A stretch of 6,518 nt of DNA from positions 35,290 through 41,807 of the forward strand of contig JABMDE010000049.1 of the NCBI GenBank assembly GCA_015904055.1, given 5' to 3'. Made by a program: the position numbers and the translations under genes. Below are positions 1-5,861 of the stretch, piece after piece. Position 1 is the first letter of the stretch. Each line of letters starts with the position of its first letter. The notes under the pieces are model-generated. The model was not told the origin of the DNA, ran no database searches, and worked only from the letters and a program-made list of their open reading frames with translations. The stretch is from Nitrospira sp. Its GTDB lineage: Bacteria; Nitrospirota; Nitrospiria; Nitrospirales; Nitrospiraceae.

Positions 1-1700
1 ACCGGCCAGGGCAAGTCATTGTGCTACCAGCTACCGGCCACTCTTTTGCCGGGACTAACCCTCGTCGTGTCCCCCCTCATTGCCTTGATGCAGGATCAGG
101 TGGCAGGTCTCACACATCTCAATATTGCGGTAGCCGCATTTCATTCCGGCCTCTCTGAGCGGGAGAGGGATCTCGTTGTGTCATCACTGCGCTTACAGCG
201 CCTCAAACTTCTCTACCTGGCACCGGAACGAATGCAACATGAGGGATTTGTGCGCCTGCTTTTGTGCGCCTGCTGCGCTCCTGCCTCATTTCTTTGCTGG
301 TCATCGACGAAGCGCATTGCATTTCTCAGTGGGGCCACGATTTCAGACCCGACTATATGAAGCTTGGGAAACTGCGCCAGGAACTCAATCACCCTCCATG
401 TCTTGCCTTGACCGCCACGGCCACATCACGGGTCCAAACCGACATCAGCGAGCGGTTACTGCTGCGAGAACCTCTCCATTTGGTCACCGGATTTCGCCGT
501 GAGAATCTCGCCCTATCCGTACGTACCTGTCTCTCACGTCAGGACAAATTGGCGGCGTTGGACCGCATGGTCAACGACTGCCAGGCAGGTTCTATTGTGG
601 TCTATTGCGCTACGCGCCGGACCGTCGAAGAAGTGGCGGGCATGCTCAGGTATTCGCACCGGTCAATCGGCTATTACCATGCGGGACTGTCCGATGAAGA
701 GCGGTCTCTCCTCCACGACAACTTTCGCCGCGGCGCCATTCGGGTGCTGGTTGCAACCAATGCGTTTGGCATGGGAATCGATAAGGCGGATGTGCGGCTG
801 GTTGTCCATTTTGATATTCCCGGCAGCGTCGAGGCCTACTATCAAGAAGCCGGACGGGCAGGACGAGACGGACAGCCCGCGTCCTGCGTCTTGCTGTTTC
901 ATGAGCGGGACCTGGCCACACAGGAATATTTCATTGAGCAAGCCTCGCGCGACCCCGGCAGCACCGGTCGCGCCGACCGTATGAGAACGCTTCTCACCGA
1001 GATGATGGTCTACGTATCCACTCAGACCTGCCGCCAATTGGCAATCCTTCATTATTTCAATGACGCTGATGAACAAGCGTTGGGACCCTGCAACCTCTGC
1101 GACCGCTGCCTCTCTTCTCAGCCCGTAGACCGCCGAGCCCCGGGTGATGAAGCTGACGCCAATGCGAAGGCCATCTTGGAAACCATCTCCTGGTGCGGAG
1201 GACGCTTCGGAGTCAGCCGTATTGTCGATATCGTCCGCGGAAGTCGCTCGAAGATGATGCTCGCCTATGGTGCTGAAGACTGCCCAACCTATGGCAGATT
1301 CAAAACCCAGTCGAAGATATCAGTGACTCAGCTGGTGAAGAGCCTGATCGATGCAGGCTATCTGCATATCGAAGGACAGGACTACCCAACCCTGGCCGTC
1401 ACGCGAATCGGGCAAGAGGTGCTGCAGGGGAGCCGCTCTCTCAATCTGGGGAACATACCGGAACAGACAATCCAAGCATCCGCAGCGAAGCCGCATCGTG
1501 AACGGACGATACCGGCGGTTATTCAAAAATCAGAGCTGATCGATCCCCAGCTTTTCGAACGGCTCCGCCGCCTCCGCATGGAACTCGCCGAGGAAGAAGG
1601 GGTCGCGCCCTTTGTGATTTTTCACGACAAAACACTCCGCACGATCGCCAGCCACAAGCCCCTCACCTCCGCTGCGCCATCGACGATTCAAGACTTGTAG
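1..1700 (+). pseudogene. recQ: RecQ-family ATP-dependent DNA helicase, frameshifted and 3'-truncated; 5' end outside window
   Basis: RecQ is a 3'-5' DNA helicase of recombination and repair. The first codons read TGQGKS (Walker A; usually TGGGKS in RecQ), then the motif Ia region VVSPLIALMQDQV and LYLAPERM, all in frame 1. The rest is in frame 3: IDEAHCISQWGHDFRP (DEAH codons 306-317), TATATS (411-428), the second RecA domain with QEAGRAGRDG (843-872), four zinc-binding Cys (codons at 1029, 1089, 1098, 1107), the RQC winged helix (about 1150-1440), and an HRDC start from about 1539. The frame changes at a perfect 14-base tandem duplication, 247-274. Removing one copy gives continuous RecQ sequence (GFVRLLRSCLISLLVIDEAH). 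As written, frame 1 stops at 358-360, before the DEAH box. HRDC has only about 45 of its usual 70-80 residues and stops at 1698-1700, where homology to the facing cyclase remnant begins. About 50 N-terminal residues lie upstream of the window. Family identity is certain. Loss of function is inferred and assumes the duplication is not a sequencing error. Confidence 0.93.
247..274. repeat. Perfect 14-base tandem duplication inside recQ
   Basis: The unit TTTGTGCGCCTGCT occurs at 247-260 and again directly at 261-274 without mismatch. The flanking bases differ (A before copy 1, T before copy 2; T after copy 1, G after copy 2), so the duplication is exactly 14 bases. Fourteen is not a multiple of three, which accounts exactly for the move from frame 1 to frame 3. 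The following sequence GCGCTCCTGC resembles the unit, which would favour strand slippage. Loss of one copy would restore the reading frame. Confidence 0.97.
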
Positions 1701-2544
1701 CGTTTCTCCCATGGCCACGGCACAGGCCACGGCCTGGGACGCGTCCGCCTGAATCTCATCGGAGTGTGCCCGGGAAAATGGTACGCCGAAGTTGGCTTTG
1801 AGCGCATCCCCGAAGCATTGCTCGACTACGCCCCGATGATCCACAACAAGTCGGGTCATTGTATCCAAATAGTCCGCCGTCCATTTCGTGATGCTCTCGG
1901 TATCGAAAACTCTCCATTGAGAAGCAAAGCCGTTCATTTCTGCAAATAGCACGGTGGCGGAGAGTTTTTGTGAACACAAACCACCACCGGGAAGAAATTG
2001 CTTCCGCTGCTGCCAAATCCTGTCAGCAAGATCCTCGGAAACATGGCGTGAAAACACTTGCCCGGTAAATTGGCGCTGCTTACGGGCCAACACGACAGAG
2101 TCTGCCGCCATCACACCATAGCCTACGGTGAAGGCAAGAACCCCCACACTTAACGGCAACACCCAGTGGGTTGCCAGGCTCATCACGACGGCAACGAGGA
2201 CATACCCAGCTGAAAACGAAACAGCAAGTCCGAGAGACACGGCGAGCTGAAATCGTCTGGTCATCCACACAGCGATAAACGACGTGACAGTGAGAAGTAC
2301 TGCCGTCACTACCCTGAGTCGGCTCAATAATGCTAACGGTACCAAGAGCATCTGTCGAAGCTGCGACGGACAATTGATTTTGAAGAGTTTCGTTCGCGAT
2401 CTGAGCCACAAGCATCTTGTAGGCCCGGATGTCGATTCCATCGAGCAGTCCCAAGAAAGAAATGAAAATGACGATCAGAGCTACGGCAATACCATGCATC
2501 CACCCGTGTAGTAAGAACCGCCTTGAATGGTGATGATTCTCCAT
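1530..2544 (-). pseudogene. CHASE2-type membrane adenylate/guanylate cyclase remnant
   Basis: Class III nucleotidyl cyclases make cAMP or cGMP; the CHASE2 group has one membrane helix, a large periplasmic sensor, further helices, then a cytoplasmic catalytic domain. Here the N-terminal part (from ATG 2544) gives one helix (about 2505-2443) followed by LLDGIDIRAYKMLV, typical of the start of CHASE2. About 40 residues later, near 2310-2340, homology moves to another frame, open from 2441 to 1530. That frame holds three hydrophobic helices (about 2320-2100), a short linker with FSRHVSEDLADRIW, and the catalytic start ATVLFAEMNGF and CFGDALKANFGVP. Most of the roughly 250-350 residue sensor is missing. 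The first metal-binding Asp is Glu (codon 1938-1940); the second Asp is kept (1806-1808). After LNRRWR (about 1675) homology ends, so the substrate-recognition and Asn/Arg transition-state half is absent. The last 45 or so codons are only the antisense of recQ. An inactive, decaying gene is the best reading; the 303-codon frame might still be translated as a membrane protein. Confidence 0.8.
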
Positions 2545-2587
2545 AGGACACCGGAAAGAGGAAACGGCTTACAGAGCTACCGTACGG

Positions 2588-2604
2588 CATTAGTGTACCT
2601 CCTT
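2588..2604 (-). promoter_or_regulatory. Consensus Shine-Dalgarno and ATG, probable ancestral start of the cyclase gene
   Basis: On the - strand AAGGAGGT (2604-2597) is a full anti-SD match, followed by six bases and an ATG at 2590-2588. It is the strongest ribosome-binding site in the window. The frame it opens (MPYGSSVSRFLFPV...) differs from the frame of the cyclase's first helix, whose own ATG at 2544 has no Shine-Dalgarno. The simplest reading is that the cyclase once started here and a further small indel lies between about 2590 and 2544. The alternative is a short leader peptide. Confidence 0.55.
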
Positions 2605-2659
2605 CCATCATGTGTTCCTAATAAAACCAGATTCTTAGAAGACTCGACAGATACACGAG

Positions 2660-3340
2660 CTACGCAACAATAATCCGATCAGGCACATTCGATATCACCC
2701 CGTCGACACCTACGGACAATGCGTGTTGGATGTCTCCAGGATGATTGGCCGTATAGACATACACGAATAGGCCCGCATGGTGAAATGCATTAATCAGACG
2801 GCCCGTCGCGGTGTCGTGCCTGAGACCGACATGCGTCGCTTTATATTTCGTGGCGAAGGACACTGGCACCCGGGGCAACCGGCTGAAGAGCACCATGAGA
2901 GGGGCCTTGCGATCGGCGGCTCGAACCTCCCTCAACTCGTCGTGCAGAAAAGACGCATAGATGGCGGGGCCTCTGAACCTGAGAGCCTGTACCATTTCGA
3001 CAACCTGCCGAGCGATTCCTTTGACCTTGATCTCCAACATCAACCCGCATCGCGATGAGACCGCTGTGAGCACTTCCGCAAATGTTGGAATACGTTCACC
3101 ATTTCCCGCATCCAGTTTCTTCACCTCATTCAAGGACAATCGATCAATGCGCCCCCTTCCGTTGGTTGTCCTATTCACGCTTGCATCATGAAGCACAACC
3201 AGCACGTTGTCAGCCGTACGCCGCAAATCGATCTCGACAAAGTCGACGCCCAGTTCAATCCCCTTTTGAATTGCAGCCAATGTATTTTCCGGAGCATGGC
3301 CGGCAGCCCCACGATGGCCAATCCTCAATACCCGGTGCAC
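2660..3340 (-). CDS. Glycerophosphodiester phosphodiesterase
   Basis: The 226-residue protein belongs to the GDPD family, TIM-barrel enzymes that hydrolyse glycerophosphodiesters (deacylated phospholipids) to glycerol-3-phosphate and an alcohol. Hallmarks are in order: IGHRG with catalytic H9-R10, APENT (E18-N19-T20), VEIDLRRTADN with metal ligands E36 and D38, VVLHD with catalytic H51, RIPTFAEVL, LMLEIK with E103, and the C-terminal YTANHP and GVDGVISNVPD. The last motif is usually TD[RY]PD, a mild divergence. Length fits the short cytoplasmic bacterial type, and no signal peptide is visible. The start is GTG (3340-3338), chosen because GGAGG (3349-3345) lies four bases upstream and homology begins five residues later. 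It overlaps the end of the upstream patatin gene by 16 bases, pointing to translational coupling and shared use of phospholipid breakdown products. The stop is TAG at 2660. No clear terminator follows in the 115 bases before the cyclase remnant. The family call is firm; the exact substrate is unknown. Confidence 0.93.
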   Translation of the reverse strand: MHRVLRIGHRGAAGHAPENTLAAIQKGIELGVDFVEIDLRRTADNVLVVLHDASVNRTTNGRGRIDRLSLNEVKKLDAGNGERIPTFAEVLTAVSSRCGLMLEIKVKGIARQVVEMVQALRFRGPAIYASFLHDELREVRAADRKAPLMVLFSRLPRVPVSFATKYKATHVGLRHDTATGRLINAFHHAGLFVYVYTANHPGDIQHALSVGVDGVISNVPDRIIVA

Positions 3341-4602
3341 GGACCCTCCCTCGAGCCATCGCCAAAGAGAGACACGCAGCTGGGACTAGGGAGTGGCGAG
3401 GCCATTCGCAAATTGTGGGCATCAAGATTGCCGAGAATTTCCTTCATCCGTTGTCGCTCGTGTATCTTCACGTATTCAATCACTTTTCTGTCGATCTCCA
3501 GTAACCCAAGACCGGGCGGAATCTCATCCGGACGGACGATGAACAGGTTCACTCCTCGTTCCTTGGCCTTGGCCTGTGCATCCTTGACACGGTGGTGGAT
3601 GTATCGCTCGTTTAACCGCAAGAGATCGTTCAATTCTCGCAGATCCCGTAGGGGATTTGGTTCCGCCCGAACACTATGCCTTGGAACATTGAGAAACATG
3701 AAGATCGTATCGCAGCCAAGACTGAACGCTTCTTCGACCGGAAGTGGGTTGGCAAGATCGGCATCAAGGAACCGTTGGCCTTTCATTTCAACCATCTCAA
3801 AGAGGGGGTACAAAGCCATGGACGCCCGAATACGTCGAAAAAAGAGATCCAACTTTGCTTTCTTACTTCGCGAATTATCACGCGAATCAATAGAAACATC
3901 GGCGTCTCTATTTGAAAACATAACGGTCGATCCATCTTCATACCGTTCAGACAGGATATGCCAGACGATGGGACTTGCCAGTACTTTTTGCAGATCAAAT
4001 TCCCCGCCGAGCCTGGCTAGAAGCGGCAACGGGTCGAGGAACGCCTTCAATCGTTTGAATTCAAAATACTTATCCAGTTCATCAAACATTTCCTGGATTT
4101 CAGGCGCTTGCACCACTCGTCGGAACGACTTGTGCTGAGACGCAAACATGTCCATGAGACGAAACACAAGACTCACCGCGCGGCCCGCTATTCGAAACGG
4201 CATCCGGACACCTAACGAGATGACGAGGGGCAGAAACGTGACTGCTCGCCTCAGATCGTGCAGAATCGATCTGCTTGGCCCCCAATCTTTCGTGGCCTGT
4301 GGGACAACTCCCAGAATGTTGGTCAACCGCTCTCGGAGAAATGGATGGACTTCATAGATCGCATCCGGAGAGTTGATGTACTCTTCCCAGACCCTGAGCG
4401 TCTTCTCCGCTCCGGCGACACCGGGCTGTTCGACAAATCCGAGGGCGTTACAAGTTCCGGCAGAGGCGCTCATAATGTGATCAGGAGTAAACCCCTCCTT
4501 GATCAATTCTGTTGCGGCCACCGCCTGGAATACCGCCTTGCACCCGCCTCCACAGAAGACGAAGAGAATCTTCCCGTACTTATTCGAAGGGTCGTCACGC
4601 AT
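3325..4602 (-). CDS. Patatin-like phospholipase / acyl hydrolase
   Basis: The 425-residue protein has the patatin fold signature: acyl-ester hydrolases with a Ser-Asp dyad that deacylate phospholipids or other lipids. The oxyanion loop is FVFCGGGCKAVFQ (GGG at residues 18-20). The nucleophile elbow is IMSASAGTCNALG with Ser47; the usual first Gly of GxSxG is Ser here. The Asp motif is RFLDADLANPLPVEEA with Asp280, where DG[GA] is usual. The intervening A261SMALYPLFEMV matches the patatin SAAxPxxFPPV stretch. Residues about 119-152 are hydrophobic and basic (VTFLPLVISLG..., LVFRLMDMF) and may form a membrane-facing lid. The C-terminal 100 residues are charged and helical. The frame is open to 4773, but ATG 4602 is preferred: GGAGA (4613-4609) is six bases upstream and the patatin fold begins ten residues in. 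A second ATG at 4608 abuts the Shine-Dalgarno. It is the first gene of a probable two-gene unit with the downstream phosphodiesterase. Family confident; substrate unknown. Confidence 0.88.
   Translation of the reverse strand: MRDDPSNKYGKILFVFCGGGCKAVFQAVAATELIKEGFTPDHIMSASAGTCNALGFVEQPGVAGAEKTLRVWEEYINSPDAIYEVHPFLRERLTNILGVVPQATKDWGPSRSILHDLRRAVTFLPLVISLGVRMPFRIAGRAVSLVFRLMDMFASQHKSFRRVVQAPEIQEMFDELDKYFEFKRLKAFLDPLPLLARLGGEFDLQKVLASPIVWHILSERYEDGSTVMFSNRDADVSIDSRDNSRSKKAKLDLFFRRIRASMALYPLFEMVEMKGQRFLDADLANPLPVEEAFSLGCDTIFMFLNVPRHSVRAEPNPLRDLRELNDLLRLNERYIHHRVKDAQAKAKERGVNLFIVRPDEIPPGLGLLEIDRKVIEYVKIHERQRMKEILGNLDAHNLRMASPLPSPSCVSLFGDGSREGPCTGY
3344..3350 (-). promoter_or_regulatory. Ribosome-binding site for the GTG start of the phosphodiesterase
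   Basis: GGGAGGG on the - strand lies inside the last codons of the patatin gene, three to four bases before the GTG at 3340. It supports the GTG start and the 16-base overlap with the patatin stop (TGA, 3327-3325). Confidence 0.6.
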
Positions 4603-4715
4603 GTGCATTCTCCGAATCACTGCGACCAGAAAGCCCGTCCCATTCACACCAGACAGCCGGATTCCGAGAAGCCCCTGTCTTTGCAGCCATGCCTTGGGCT
4701 GAAAAGCTCGAGTCG
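4603..4715. other. Divergent intergenic region between the patatin and flavoprotein genes
   Basis: This 113-base gap separates two genes transcribed away from each other, so promoters for both should lie in or near it. I see no convincing sigma70-type -35/-10 pair on either strand and no operator-like palindrome. The only repeat is a weak AGCCC...GGGCT inverted pair near 4670-4700. Confidence 0.5.
4609..4613 (-). promoter_or_regulatory. Ribosome-binding site deciding the patatin start
   Basis: GGAGA on the - strand sits six bases from the ATG at 4602-4600 and directly against the ATG at 4608-4606. The spacing selects the second ATG (4602) as the start and argues against the longer open frame that begins at 4773 inside the divergent gene. 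Confidence 0.6.
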
Positions 4716-5861
4716 ATGAATACGTATAATATCTGTATCGTCGGCGCCGGTGTCGTGGGTTGCGCCATCGCAAGAGAATTGGGTCGGCGGCGGTGGGACA
4801 AGCCGCTTCGCATTATCGTTCTCGAACGAAACCAGGCCGCAGGAATGGAAACAAGCGGGCGCAATAGCGGAGTGCTCCATAGCGGCATCCATGAGAACCC
4901 CCATTCCTTGAAAGCTCGATTGGCCCACGAAGGCAGTGCCCTAGCCGTCTCATATGCGACGGAACGGGGCATCCCGCTGCTCAACACGGGCATGATTATC
5001 GCCATTGCCTGGGAAGATATCCGGCGGGGCCTTTGGAAGGAGGCCGCTTCACTACGCCGCCTCTGGTTCAATGCGTGGAAAACAGGGACTCGGGTCAGAT
5101 TCGTAACCTCCTCCGGGCTCCATACCTGGGAACCGAACCTCCGCGCCTGCTGCGGCATCGTCATTCCGAGCATCTCCGTCATAGACCCTCAGGCTTTCGT
5201 ACAGTCCCTCAAGGCTGATTCCGAAGAAACCGGTTCCGTCTTTGCATTCAACAATCCGGTACGCAACATCCAGAACGATGGTAGGGCCTACATCATCTCG
5301 ACCGATCGCCAAACCATCCGCGCCACGTGCCTCATTAATGCAGCCGGTCTATATTCCGACCACATCGCCAACCTCGCGTGTCATTCCAAACTCTATACCA
5401 TTCAACCCATCCGCGGTGAGTACTACGAGGTCGTGCCTCTTGAAAAGCGAGCGCTCGTTCGACGACTTATCTATCCTGCCCTGCCGCCCCAGGCAACCGG
5501 AAAAGGGATTCATTTCAGCCCTCGTCCCGATGGGCGATTACTCATTGGGCCAAACGAGGTGGCTGTCACAGACAAAATGGATTATACGTCCAACAAGACT
5601 CCACCAGGCCTGTTCCTCGAAACCGCGCGGAAATTCCTGCCTGAATTAGAAGAGCAGGATCTTCGATGGGCGTACGCAGGAATACGTCCCTGCGTCGTAG
5701 CTGCGGACGGGAGCAAGCGCGATTTCATCGTCTCGACAGACCGGACAGAACCGCCGCTCGTCAACCTCGTCGGAATCGAGTCACCCGGTCTCTCGGCCTC
5801 CTTGGCACTAGCCCGTCACGTCGTCGATCTGCCTTGCATCCAACAACGTTTCCGTCTTTAA
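4716..5861 (+). CDS. FAD-dependent oxidoreductase, DAO superfamily, LhgO-like
   Basis: The 381-residue flavoprotein is of the D-amino-acid oxidase / glycerol-3-phosphate dehydrogenase superfamily, closest in motif style to L-2-hydroxyglutarate dehydrogenase (LhgO). The N terminus is the FAD-binding Rossmann motif ICIVGAGVVGCAIAREL (G10, G12, G15), with acidic E37 ending the second strand (VLERN). Next comes TSGRNSGVLHSGIHENPHSLKARL (residues 46-69), the LhgO-type isoalloxazine-contacting segment. Later markers are EPNL (139-142), NAAGLYSDHIA (208-218), GKGIHFSPRPDGRLLIGPN (262-280), AGIRP (321-325) and GIESPGLSASLALA (353-366). Length is near the usual 370-420. ATG 4716 is chosen because the dinucleotide motif begins within ten residues; its Shine-Dalgarno is weak, and no better one precedes the in-frame ATG 4689. 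No signal peptide or transmembrane helix is seen. The likely reaction is oxidation of a 2-hydroxy acid or polyol phosphate feeding the quinone pool. Neighbouring lipid genes make glycerol-3-phosphate worth testing, but the sequence alone does not settle the substrate. Confidence 0.87.
   Translation: MNTYNICIVGAGVVGCAIARELGRRRWDKPLRIIVLERNQAAGMETSGRNSGVLHSGIHENPHSLKARLAHEGSALAVSYATERGIPLLNTGMIIAIAWEDIRRGLWKEAASLRRLWFNAWKTGTRVRFVTSSGLHTWEPNLRACCGIVIPSISVIDPQAFVQSLKADSEETGSVFAFNNPVRNIQNDGRAYIISTDRQTIRATCLINAAGLYSDHIANLACHSKLYTIQPIRGEYYEVVPLEKRALVRRLIYPALPPQATGKGIHFSPRPDGRLLIGPNEVAVTDKMDYTSNKTPPGLFLETARKFLPELEEQDLRWAYAGIRPCVVAADGSKRDFIVSTDRTEPPLVNLVGIESPGLSASLALARHVVDLPCIQQRFRL

Noticed and set aside
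247..360. Programmed ribosomal frameshift in recQ
   Set aside because: There is no slippery heptamer with a downstream stimulator, and RecQ does not use frameshifting. The exact 14-base duplication fully explains the frame change.
1713..1735. Direct repeat of GGCCACGG near the recQ stop, considered as a site-specific or recombination scar
   Set aside because: It codes for the ordinary cyclase helix (QAVACAVAMG) on the - strand, so chance codon similarity explains it.
2580..2587. Palindrome CCGTACGG considered as an operator
   Set aside because: It is only eight bases, lies downstream of the strong Shine-Dalgarno within the presumed coding start, and has no second copy.
3188..4138. Long + strand open frame (316 codons)
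   Set aside because: Its Arg/Ser-rich composition is typical of the antisense shadow of the patatin and phosphodiesterase genes. Both of those show clear family motifs on the - strand.
4512..4715. N-terminal extension of the flavoprotein frame from 4512
   Set aside because: It reads antisense through the patatin start, is Arg/Pro/Ser-rich, and the FAD motif begins only after residue 69 (ATG 4716).
4725..4730. TATAAT on the + strand as a -10 promoter box
   Set aside because: It lies ten bases inside the flavoprotein coding sequence and has no -35 element at suitable spacing.
4603..4773. N-terminal extension of the patatin frame up to 4773 (57 extra residues)
   Set aside because: It would overlap the start of the divergent flavoprotein gene, is low-complexity and basic without patatin homology, and lacks a ribosome-binding site. 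ATG 4602 has GGAGA at proper spacing.
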